A program made the translations under genes and the position numbers. From Phycisphaerae bacterium (lineage in GTDB: Bacteria; Planctomycetota; Phycisphaerae; Sedimentisphaerales; Anaerobacaceae), in the NCBI GenBank assembly GCA_021736645.1, contig JAIPFM010000034.1:1-35228 (forward strand): a DNA stretch of 35,228 bases, written 5' to 3'. Under the pieces are notes generated by a model. It ran no database searches. It had not been told where the DNA came from and saw nothing but the letters and a program-made list of their open reading frames with translations. Of the stretch, positions 15,765 to 23,419 are shown one piece after another (positions within the stretch are counted from its first letter, which is position 1; every line of letters starts with the position of its first letter).

Positions 15765-16178
15765 ATGGGCATTTGGATACAGATCCAACCGGGTTCAGAC
15801 AAGGCCGTCTACACGCAGATCATGGATCAGATCATGGAGGCCATTGCCAGGGGGCAGCTCGGAATCGGTGACAAACTGCCTGCAGTTCGGAAACTCGCTG
15901 AGGAACTGGTCGTCAATCCCAATACCGTGGCCAGGGCCTACACCCTTCTGGAACAGGCCGGCATGGTGGTCACCAAAAAGGGAGCAGGTACGTTTGTCAG
16001 TGATCCGAAGCTCAGACAGAGAGACGCCGCAGATCTCAGCCTCCTTGTCGAACGCATGGACACGATCATTGCCCGCGCCATGAACCTGGGCCTGAGCCCC
16101 AATGAGATTACTTCCCTGTTTTCAGAGAGAATGCAGCAGTTTGATGACACGTCTCAGGAAAAAGAGGAATTGTTATGA
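15765..16178 (+). CDS. GntR-family transcriptional repressor, YtrA subfamily
   Basis: DNA-binding regulator of 137 residues. The winged helix occupies about residues 12-78: YTQIMDQIMEAIARGQL, then KLPAVRKLAEELVVNPNTVA (recognition helix) and LEQAGMVVTKKGAGTFVS (wing). The short helical C-terminal part, without a large ligand domain, is what defines the YtrA subfamily. Its ATG has a moderate AAGGCG site upstream. Its stop overlaps the start of the ABC ATPase gene (ATGA), so it is the first gene of the operon and presumably represses it through the palindrome at 15718-15746. Confidence 0.9.
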   Translation: MGIWIQIQPGSDKAVYTQIMDQIMEAIARGQLGIGDKLPAVRKLAEELVVNPNTVARAYTLLEQAGMVVTKKGAGTFVSDPKLRQRDAADLSLLVERMDTIIARAMNLGLSPNEITSLFSERMQQFDDTSQEKEELL

Positions 16179-17098
16179 AGGATATTGTCTTAGAAACATG
16201 CAACTTGACCAAGGCCTTTGGTACCCAGTTCGCCCTGGACCATCTCACCGTGTCCATTCCACGGGGGGCCATCTGCGGTTTTCTCGGCAGAAACGGGGCT
16301 GGCAAGACCACGGCCATCAAGCTCATGCTCGGCCTGCTGCGTCCCACAGTGGGCTCAGCCTTTCTGCTGGGCTGTGATGCCCAGACCCTGACTCCGGAGA
16401 TCAAGGCCCGCATTGGCTATGTCACAGAGGGCCATCGCCTGATCACCTGGATGACGATTGCCAAGATCGAACAGTTCCAAAAGGCATTTTACCCGGACCT
16501 GTGGGACAGCCAGTTCTTTGCTGAGATGATCGAGTATTTTGAGCTGTCCCCAAAAAAGAAGATCAAGCACCTGTCCAATGGCCAGCGAGCCCAGGTGTCA
16601 CTCGCCCTGACGCTGGCGCCCAATCCGGAACTTCTGATCATGGACGATCCCACGCTCGGCCTGGACCCGGCCATTCGCAGGCAGTTTCTGGAGGGCATGA
16701 TCCACCTCATCATGCATCAGGGCAGAACCGTCCTGTTTTCCAGTCACATCCTCGCAGACGTGGAACGCGTGTGCGACAGACTGCTCGTCCTGGACAGGGG
16801 TGTACTCAGAGCCGACTGTACACTGGAGCAATTCCGACAATCTGTCAAAAAGGTGAGAATGGCCTTTAAAGACAAGGCGCCGGAGGTCCCGGACATACCC
16901 GGCCTGCTGGCACAACGCCAAGGTGACAATGAGTTGGAGCTACTTCTCGTAGGCACACCGGAAGACACCATCACCCAATGGTGCCAGATCCATGGGGCCA
17001 CCAGACACGAAATCATGCCCATGACCCTGGAAGATCAATTCATCGATTTCACAGCACCAGCGCAAACCAAGCGGATCATGAGATGGGAGGTCAACTGA
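16175..17098 (+). CDS. ABC transporter ATP-binding protein
   Basis: ATPase subunit of an ABC-2-type transporter, 307 residues. Walker A is GRNGAGKTT (38-46), the signature is LSNGQ (133-137), Walker B is LLIMDD (153-158) and the switch His is H191. The residue after the Walker B Asp is Asp158 where most ABC proteins have the catalytic Glu. Asp at this place may be normal for this subfamily, but it could slow hydrolysis. About 90 residues follow the ATPase core and probably form a regulatory tail. It overlaps the repressor gene by four bases and is followed after one base by the permease gene. Confidence 0.92.
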   Translation: MKDIVLETCNLTKAFGTQFALDHLTVSIPRGAICGFLGRNGAGKTTAIKLMLGLLRPTVGSAFLLGCDAQTLTPEIKARIGYVTEGHRLITWMTIAKIEQFQKAFYPDLWDSQFFAEMIEYFELSPKKKIKHLSNGQRAQVSLALTLAPNPELLIMDDPTLGLDPAIRRQFLEGMIHLIMHQGRTVLFSSHILADVERVCDRLLVLDRGVLRADCTLEQFRQSVKKVRMAFKDKAPEVPDIPGLLAQRQGDNELELLLVGTPEDTITQWCQIHGATRHEIMPMTLEDQFIDFTAPAQTKRIMRWEVN

Positions 17099-17099
17099 T

Positions 17100-17780
17100 A
17101 TGAAATTCTTCACACTGCTGAAAAAGGAACTCCGCGAATCCCTGGTCCTCATGGTTCTGGCCCTATTGGCCTTTACAGTCCTGGCCGGTTTGAGCATCCG
17201 AGATTTTGGCCGTAGAGGGGGTGACGACTATCAGAATTATGTACGCAAGGACTATACCCAACTGTTTCACCACGCACCAGTCAATGAGACTGGAGACATG
17301 CTGATGTTCATATCCATGAGCCTGGGGGTGGCCCTTGGGATTCTCCATTTCTGGGTACCCCTGCTGACCAGGACCTGGTCCTTCCTGTTGCACAGGTCAG
17401 TATCCAGGGCCATGATTCTGTCGAGCAAAATCCTGTGCGCAGCCCTGGCCTTTGCGGGTGGCCTGGGCATCCCCTGGATCTGGGCTCACTGGTATGTCAA
17501 CCATGTCAGGACCACAGGATTTCCGCCCAATCCACGGGTCCTGTGGGAAGGCTGGCTGTTCATTGGGCTAGGCTTTACCCTGTATCTTGGTATCGCCCTG
17601 AGTGCGATGACCTCTGCAAGATGGTACACCACACGGTTTTTCGGTGTGATCTTTACGATCTTCGTGCTGTGCTGGGTGTTTACTCTGTCGAGTATCTCGG
17701 CGGCATTGGGCCTGCTGGCAGTCAGCCTGGTCATCCTTCTGGGCCAACTGGGTGCCACCTTCTCAACCAGGGAATTCTGA
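17100..17780 (+). CDS. ABC transporter permease (ABC-2-like membrane protein)
   Basis: Membrane protein of 226 residues with about six hydrophobic segments; the first is at roughly residues 14-33 and the last at 205-220. I recognise no family motif beyond the general ABC-2 pattern, and the assignment rests mainly on its position directly after the ATPase gene. GGGAGG precedes the ATG. The spacing to its neighbours (1 and 12 bases) makes one operon. The cargo is unknown. Confidence 0.8.
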   Translation: MKFFTLLKKELRESLVLMVLALLAFTVLAGLSIRDFGRRGGDDYQNYVRKDYTQLFHHAPVNETGDMLMFISMSLGVALGILHFWVPLLTRTWSFLLHRSVSRAMILSSKILCAALAFAGGLGIPWIWAHWYVNHVRTTGFPPNPRVLWEGWLFIGLGFTLYLGIALSAMTSARWYTTRFFGVIFTIFVLCWVFTLSSISAALGLLAVSLVILLGQLGATFSTREF

Positions 17781-17792
17781 GAGGAACCTGCT

Positions 17793-19373
17793 ATGAAATC
17801 CATACTCCACACTGCCGCCAAATCCACTCAGATCCTTGTGACAGGCCTGATCCTGGTGTGGCTTGTGTATCTGCTTCAATGCATGACCATTGAACTTGTG
17901 AGATTGTACGTACCCCAAAAGGTGCAAACGAGCAGACCCTATACACAAGATCCTGCTCGGGTTTCTTTTCGATTCCTACCAGATGGCACTGTACACCAGA
18001 TACGAATTTCCCAAGAACTGGATGCCCAAGGCAAACCACAGGACATGGAAGAGATCTGCGACGTCAACAACATACTCATTGAACGCAGGCCAACGCCAAA
18101 GGAGCCGGACAACACCTATCTGTCTTTTGCCAATGGGTTGTATAATGCGCCATACAAAGGTGACCTGAACAGCCGATATACGATTACATCGGGATTCTCC
18201 ATCACCATGGATATCCCGGTGATGGAGGACAATGTCCTCCAGGAGATTTGGCGGTACGACAGGAAGAGAGAGATCTTTACCGGTTATGACCGGACAGGAA
18301 AAATACTGGGGTGTCTGTGTAAAGAGGGCTTCATGCCAGATGCGACAGGGGGCACTGGCCTCGGGGAAATGCAGCGATACAAATGGCAGCACGAAACTGT
18401 CCAACACAGATTATTGTGGATCACCCAACAGGACCTGTACGAAATCGATGTAAAGGCACGCAAAGTGAACCATCTGGCTCAGTGCGATAAAATCTACACA
18501 GGCGCCATCAGGTCACAGGCATGGTATGAAGAAGACGAAACAGAGAATGGGTATGTAGACCCCAATGTCTATCGCCCCTTGATTGTCTGCCAATCGGACA
18601 AGAACACCTATCATCTGGCCCTGCGAGACCCAAACCAATTGATCACCGTATCAACCCCTGAGGTATGGCAACAATGGGGTGGCTATTGCCGTTTTTCTGC
18701 CACCAAGACAGATCTCTTTATGGTACGGTATTGGGACGATTTCCGCCGCTCTCCATGCTTCTATTTTGAATCTCCTAAGTTATATCAGCAGTGGGCCAAG
18801 GAATACCTCGCTGCTAAAAAACGCCGCTGGACAGAGCTGTATCGAATAGATGACCAGGGCAGCCTGGAACAGCTCAAGGCCTTCAGTTGGATGGAAACCC
18901 AGACCCGCGACGCGCCATTTTTAAACCGGCGCCCCTGGACGACCCAGCGCTGGGTCCAGTGTTTATCGCCCGGCCTGTCAATCATGGGGTACAAACAATT
19001 GCCCGCATGGTATAATTCATCCGAGGAATACCACGAGCCTTTCTTGTTTTTCCTGCTCAAGATGATGCCACAGGGACCTTGGGATTTTGTGATCCCCTCC
19101 CTGCTCTTTGCTGCCGTGGCCTTTTGGTATGGCAGACCTCGCTGGACCTCCAAGGGACAAGCAGCCTTCTGGTTAGTCTTTGTGCTGTGTTTCAACCTGG
19201 CAGGCCTGCTCACGTACCTGGCCCTGAATCACACACCCCTAATCCGCTGTGCTTCGTGCCGCCAAAAGCGAGGCCTTGCTGCAGATCCCTGTGCCAGATG
19301 CCATGCCCCGCTGCCCCTGCCGGCACACACGCGACCCCATTTGGTGTCGCTTCGCTCTGGTTTTAAGTTTTGA
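17793..19373 (+). CDS. Membrane-anchored protein with C-terminal zinc ribbon, transporter-associated
   Basis: Unrecognised 526-residue protein. One membrane helix lies at residues 13-35. A long presumably extracytoplasmic region follows, with repeated strand-turn segments (for example RYKWQHETVQHRLLWI and DKNTYHLALRDPN) that suggest a propeller-like fold. Two more helices lie at about residues 425-475, then a short tail with C486-x2-C489 and C500-x2-C503, a probable zinc ribbon, on the inner side. Last gene of the GntR-ABC-permease operon, 12 bases after the permease, so it is probably an accessory part of that transporter. Its last codons lie inside a 7-bp repeat array (19361-19388), which supplies the stop codon. 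Confidence 0.8.
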   Translation: MKSILHTAAKSTQILVTGLILVWLVYLLQCMTIELVRLYVPQKVQTSRPYTQDPARVSFRFLPDGTVHQIRISQELDAQGKPQDMEEICDVNNILIERRPTPKEPDNTYLSFANGLYNAPYKGDLNSRYTITSGFSITMDIPVMEDNVLQEIWRYDRKREIFTGYDRTGKILGCLCKEGFMPDATGGTGLGEMQRYKWQHETVQHRLLWITQQDLYEIDVKARKVNHLAQCDKIYTGAIRSQAWYEEDETENGYVDPNVYRPLIVCQSDKNTYHLALRDPNQLITVSTPEVWQQWGGYCRFSATKTDLFMVRYWDDFRRSPCFYFESPKLYQQWAKEYLAAKKRRWTELYRIDDQGSLEQLKAFSWMETQTRDAPFLNRRPWTTQRWVQCLSPGLSIMGYKQLPAWYNSSEEYHEPFLFFLLKMMPQGPWDFVIPSLLFAAVAFWYGRPRWTSKGQAAFWLVFVLCFNLAGLLTYLALNHTPLIRCASCRQKRGLAADPCARCHAPLPLPAHTRPHLVSLRSGFKF

Positions 19374-19388
19374 GTGTTAAGCTTTAAG
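19361..19388 (+). repeat. Heptanucleotide tandem repeat array (four units)
   Basis: Four 7-base units TTTTAAG, TTTTGAG, TGTTAAG and CTTTAAG run without gaps. The array covers the last codons and stop of the preceding gene. Related arrays lie at 29064, 32588 and 33784. Confidence 0.75.
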
Positions 19389-19829
19389 TTGGTGGCAAGG
19401 ATTCCTGTTTAGAGGGGTATCAGCGGTTAGCTTATCCGTCACCGCGTCATACTGAGCCACTGTCTTACAGGCAGCGGTCTTACCTCTTACAGCGAAGCGA
19501 TCTTCCCGTCTTACCTACTCTAGCCCCTAATCCCTGATCCCAAAAATGCCTTGCCTTTTACCCGTAGACCTATAAAATCTTGCTTCACTTCAAGCCACGA
19601 TGACGGGCTCCTACAACCCTTACAATGACTACTACCCCCACAACCCCTACCATCCGATTGGGCGGTGCAATTGGACTTCTCCCCCCTGAATATTGATGCA
19701 GAAACCCAAAAATATGGCCAAAAACAGCATATCACCTTTTTTGAAAAGGAGCAAAAAGTTATAATGGCAAGCGTGCCGCCTGGAGGCCAATGATGAAAAG
19801 TCGTTTTTCTTTGAGGAGTATTGACCAAG
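19389..19829. other. Intergenic region with scattered GTCTTAC words and a small open frame
   Basis: About 440 bases. GTCTTAC occurs at 19462, 19477 and 19508, with a tandem CTCTTAC at 19484. A 29-codon frame (ATG at 19600, stop at 19687-19689) encodes a Tyr/Asn/Pro-rich peptide with repeated N-P-Y; it has a TATAAA upstream but no ribosome site. TATAAT at 19760-19765 is a plausible -10 for the next gene, without a good -35. Confidence 0.4.
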
Positions 19830-20096
19830 ATGGACGAAGCGAAATTTGAAAACAAGCTCAACGAACTCGTCAAAGAATTCGGCGCCAATAACAGTCCGCA
19901 GACGGAAAAGCTCGCAGATCTGGCCAAGCAGGCCCGCGAAAGCCATGACCAGCTCAAGAAGAGTATCAACAACCTCCAGGAAGTGCTGGATTATCTGAGG
20001 GTCTGTATCAAGTACCAGGCCTTTGACCTTGAGGCCACACGCAGGGAAAACACCTATCTCAAGAAGATTCTTGAGGAACGAAACAACGAAAAATAG
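19830..20096 (+). CDS. Small coiled-coil protein of unknown function
   Basis: From ATG 19830 the product is 88 residues, nearly all predicted helix, with strong heptad-like spacing (KFENKLNELVKEFG; LKKSINNLQEVLDYLRVCIK). It has no signal peptide and is probably cytoplasmic. GAGGAG stands 11 bases before ATG 19830; a TTG at 19821 is too close to the same site to be preferred. A strong terminator follows, so it is a single-gene transcript. I do not recognise a family. Confidence 0.75.
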   Translation: MDEAKFENKLNELVKEFGANNSPQTEKLADLAKQARESHDQLKKSINNLQEVLDYLRVCIKYQAFDLEATRRENTYLKKILEERNNEK

Positions 20097-20126
20097 ACAA
20101 CTCGCTTTTTGGCATATAGCAACGAC

Positions 20127-20161
20127 AAAAAGGTGTGCGTTCTCAGGACGTACACCTTTTT
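20127..20161 (+). terminator. Rho-independent terminator of the small coiled-coil gene
   Basis: AAAAAGGTGTGCGT pairs with ACGTACACCTTTTT (14 bp with one G-U pair) around a 7-base loop, ending in five T residues. It lies 30 bases after the stop codon and before the msrBA ribosome site. Confidence 0.88.
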
Positions 20162-20283
20162 GCGTTTGACCAGGAGCCTGTCTCCCTCTTTTTTTTCTCA
20201 TTTGCAAACACTGCCCATCAAAAAACACTATGTACCCTTGATGTTTGAATTAAAAATCACGACAATCGTGCAGGAGTTTGACT

Positions 20284-21240
20284 ATGAAACGGATAACAGC
20301 CTCTACAGTAGTGTTTTTGAGCCTCATTGTGATCGCTTTGGGCCTGATTGTTCCAGTGTCCGGCCAGACAGAAGAATCGAGCAAAACCGTGAAAAAGAAA
20401 CCTCTCTCAGAAAAAGAAGCGTATGTGATCCTCCACAAGGGTACAGAAGCCCCATTTACCGGCAAGTTCAATAACCACCAGGTCAAGGGTGTTTACACGT
20501 GCCGGCAGTGCGGCGCCAGGCTGTACACGAGCGATTCAAAGTTCAAGTCCAACTGCGGATGGCCCAGTTTCGATGATGAAATCAAGGGGGCCGTCAAGCG
20601 CCAACCCGATGCAGATGGCCGCCGCATTGAGATCGTCTGCGCAGCGTGCGATGGCCACCTGGGGCATGTGTTTATGGGCGAACGCTTTACAGAAAAAAAC
20701 ACGCGTCACTGTGTGAACTCAATCTCATTGGAATTTCTGCCTGCGGATAAAGCCGGTCTGGAAGAGGCCGTGTTTGCAGGCGGCTGCTTCTGGGGCGTGG
20801 AATATCTCTTCCAGCAGATCCCCGGAGTGGCCAAGACCTCGGTAGGCTACACAGGCGGTACCACGCGCCGGCCCACCTACAAGCAGGTCTGCACCGGTCG
20901 AACCGGCCATGCCGAAGCCCTGCAGGTGGTGTATGACCCTGACCGTGTCAACTATGAAACCCTGGCCAGACGATTCTTTGAAATCCACGATTTTACGCAA
21001 CTGAACCGTCAGGGCCCGGACATCGGCACTCAGTATCGCTCGGCCGTGTTCTACAAGGACGAGGCTCAAAAGGCCGTGGCAGAAAAACTGATCAAGCTGC
21101 TCACAGACAAGGGCTTTAAGGTCCAGACCGCACTCGAACAAGCCGACAAATTCTGGGATGCCGAGACCTACCACCAGGACTACTACCTCAAGACCGGCAA
21201 GCAGCCGTACTGCCATGCCCCCAAAAAGGTCTTTGACTAG
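20284..21240 (+). CDS. msrBA: Exported bifunctional methionine sulfoxide reductase MsrB-MsrA
   Basis: Repairs both stereoisomers of methionine sulfoxide in envelope proteins. From ATG 20284 (AGGAG 7 bases upstream) the product is 318 residues. A signal peptide or anchor (residues 1-27) is followed by an MsrB domain: zinc pairs C73/C76 and C119/C122, catalytic C143 in RHCVNS. The MsrA domain then begins, with catalytic C168 in GGCFWGVEYLF. The order B then A is the reverse of the A-B order of PilB. The C-terminal part ends QPYCHAPKK. The signal peptide implies action in the periplasm with an exported reductant; none is seen here. The gene leads a close run of three genes. Confidence 0.94.
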   Translation: MKRITASTVVFLSLIVIALGLIVPVSGQTEESSKTVKKKPLSEKEAYVILHKGTEAPFTGKFNNHQVKGVYTCRQCGARLYTSDSKFKSNCGWPSFDDEIKGAVKRQPDADGRRIEIVCAACDGHLGHVFMGERFTEKNTRHCVNSISLEFLPADKAGLEEAVFAGGCFWGVEYLFQQIPGVAKTSVGYTGGTTRRPTYKQVCTGRTGHAEALQVVYDPDRVNYETLARRFFEIHDFTQLNRQGPDIGTQYRSAVFYKDEAQKAVAEKLIKLLTDKGFKVQTALEQADKFWDAETYHQDYYLKTGKQPYCHAPKKVFD

Positions 21241-21312
21241 GAGTTGACAAGCAGACACATACTAAGCATCATAGGGACGATATCAAACCAAATCCTATTG
21301 GGAGTCCTTCTG

Positions 21313-22590
21313 ATGATGAGAAGACGTTGTACTGTGTTGATGATTGTGGCCTTTGCTGTTTCCTGCAGTCTTTATGCTGAAGATCAGGATCTGCCCCCGG
21401 TTGACCTCTTTGACGGACAAACCCTCGGTCAATGGACCCCCACTGACTTCTATGGTACAGGCACTGTCACAGTGGAGGACGGGGCCATTGTCATGGGCAA
21501 GGGCAACGACATGACAGGTATCACGTGGACCGGTCCTGTGATGCGTCAGAATTACGAAATCAGCCTTGAGGCGAAGCGCGTGGAGGGCACCGATTTTTTC
21601 TGCGGCCTGACGTTTCCTGTGGGCGACGAGTACTGTTCCTTGATCTGCGGGGGCTGGGGCGGCAGCGTGGTCGGACTGTCCAGTGTCGATTACTATGATG
21701 CCTCCAGCAACCTCACCAGTTCGAGCTATGACTTTGAAAATGATCGCTGGTACAGGATCCGTGTACGCGTCACCGAGGACTTGATTCAGGCGTGGATCGA
21801 CGACGATCTCAGGGTGGATCTGGATACCAGGGAACACAATTACACCATTCGTTTTGAAGTCGAAAAATCACGTCCCCTTGGCATTGCCACGTGGCAGACC
21901 AGCGGCGCAGTTCGTAACATCCGTGTTGAGGAGGTTGAATCCTACCCCCGATTTGAACCGACGTATGCCTATACACTCCACGAGATCGAGGGCTGGCGCG
22001 TGTTTGTGAGCCCCCTGCTCGATGCCAACTATCCGTCCCTGACGCAGGACACACTGCGTCTTCTCACAGACCATCTCTATCGCATCAATCGATGTGTACC
22101 GGCCCCGGCCCTGAAAAAACTCCACAACGTCAAGATCTGGATTGAATATGAGGACAGGAACCACCCCTGCATGTGCTATCATCCCGACAAGGAATGGCTC
22201 ATGACACATGGTTACAATCCGGACAAGAAGGGCTCTGTGGACATTGCCAATGCAGCCAACTTCCTTAAATGGACGCATGATCAGCCGTGGATGGTGCTGC
22301 ACGAACTGGCCCATGCCTTTCATCATCAAGTCCTGGGCTATGATCAGCCAGACATAAAAAAGGCCTTTGATTGGGCAACGCAGGCCGGACTCTATAAAAA
22401 CGTCCTTCGCATCAATGGCCAGACAGGACCGCACTACGCCCTGAATAATGACCAGGAATACTTTGCAGAGTCAAGCGAAGCCTATTTCGGCACCAACGAC
22501 TTCTATCCCTTTGTGCGTGCAGAACTCAAGGTCCACGATCCCAACATGTATGACTTGATGGAACAGCTCTGGAACTCGGATGACCAATAA
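21313..22590 (+). CDS. Secreted DUF1080-like protein with HExxH metallopeptidase domain
   Basis: From ATG 21313 (GGGAG 8 bases upstream) the product is 425 residues with a signal peptide ending near SLYA. The first part matches the DUF1080/LamG-like carbohydrate-binding fold (VDLFDGQTLGQWT, DRWYRIRVRVTEDLIQAWID), ending at about residue 215. The second part contains HELAHAFHH (H330, E331, H334) and further on YFAESSEAYF with Glu386, which fits a gluzincin-type third zinc ligand. The pair suggests a glycan-bound peptidase in the periplasm or outside the cell. Substrate is unknown. It overlaps the mazG start by 11 bases. This fusion style is, to my knowledge, best represented in planctomycete-type genomes. 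Confidence 0.8.
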   Translation: MMRRRCTVLMIVAFAVSCSLYAEDQDLPPVDLFDGQTLGQWTPTDFYGTGTVTVEDGAIVMGKGNDMTGITWTGPVMRQNYEISLEAKRVEGTDFFCGLTFPVGDEYCSLICGGWGGSVVGLSSVDYYDASSNLTSSSYDFENDRWYRIRVRVTEDLIQAWIDDDLRVDLDTREHNYTIRFEVEKSRPLGIATWQTSGAVRNIRVEEVESYPRFEPTYAYTLHEIEGWRVFVSPLLDANYPSLTQDTLRLLTDHLYRINRCVPAPALKKLHNVKIWIEYEDRNHPCMCYHPDKEWLMTHGYNPDKKGSVDIANAANFLKWTHDQPWMVLHELAHAFHHQVLGYDQPDIKKAFDWATQAGLYKNVLRINGQTGPHYALNNDQEYFAESSEAYFGTNDFYPFVRAELKVHDPNMYDLMEQLWNSDDQ

Positions 22591-23380
22591 AGACTGGATC
22601 AAGGAACTGGTCACGATCATGGCGCGTCTGCGAGGGGAGGACGGGTGTCCGTGGGATCGCAAACAGACGCATGACTCCCTCAAACGCTACCTGGTGGAAG
22701 AGACCGCTGAACTCCTCGATGCGATCGATGAACAGGATGACGCCGCCATCCAGGATGAACTGGGCGACGTGCTGCTCAACCTCCTCTTCCATGCGCAGAT
22801 TGCCTCAGAGGAGCACCGCTTCGACATTCAGGATGTGGCACGCAACACCTGCGAGAAGCTGATTCGACGTCACCCGCATGTGTTCGGAGACACCACCATC
22901 CACACCGCCGAAGGCGTGGTCGCCCAGTGGGAGCAGATCAAACAGGTCGAACGCCAGTCAAAGACAGACAGGACAGAACCCGCACAGAGCGCCATTCATG
23001 GTGTGCCCAGGCACCTGCCTGCGTTGCACAGGGCGGCCAAAGTCCTGAACAAGGCAGCCCGTGTCGGATTCGAATGGCCCACCGTCGAAGGTGTGATGGA
23101 CAAGATCCATGAAGAACTCGCCGAGGTCCAGCAAGCCATCCAGAGCCAGGATCACAAGGCCGTGGCCGAGGAAATCGGCGACCTGCTCTTTGCAGTCACG
23201 AACCTCAGTCGCTTTCTGGATCACGTCCCGGAACAGGCGCTGCACGCCACGGTTCAGAGATTCGAACAGCGATTCAAACACATGGAACAACAACTCCTGG
23301 CCCAGGGCAGACTCCCTCAGCAATGCGACCTGGACGAACTCATGACGCAATGGATCCAGGCCAAGCGGCAGTACCCATAG
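22580..23380 (+). CDS. mazG: Nucleoside triphosphate pyrophosphohydrolase MazG
   Basis: Hydrolyses (d)NTPs to monophosphates and pyrophosphate, cleaning the nucleotide pool. The 266 residues contain two MazG repeats: CPWDRKQTHDSLKRYLVEE with EETAELLDAI and DELGDVLLNLLFHA in the first, and RVGFEWPTVEGVMDKIHEE with EEIGDLLFAVTNL in the second. Length and motif order match full-length MazG. It begins within the end of the DUF1080-like gene and shares its transcript. It converges on the giant glucan-metabolism gene, with 39 bases between. Confidence 0.95.
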   Translation: MTNKDWIKELVTIMARLRGEDGCPWDRKQTHDSLKRYLVEETAELLDAIDEQDDAAIQDELGDVLLNLLFHAQIASEEHRFDIQDVARNTCEKLIRRHPHVFGDTTIHTAEGVVAQWEQIKQVERQSKTDRTEPAQSAIHGVPRHLPALHRAAKVLNKAARVGFEWPTVEGVMDKIHEELAEVQQAIQSQDHKAVAEEIGDLLFAVTNLSRFLDHVPEQALHATVQRFEQRFKHMEQQLLAQGRLPQQCDLDELMTQWIQAKRQYP

Positions 23381-23419
23381 TCCGGAAAATATCATACCGC
23401 TGATGACAACGGACTGCGT

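Noticed and set aside
21244..21312. TTGACA at 21244 as promoter, or TTG there as a start codon
   Set aside because: No -10 lies at suitable spacing, and the ATG at 21313 has a proper ribosome site followed by a signal peptide.
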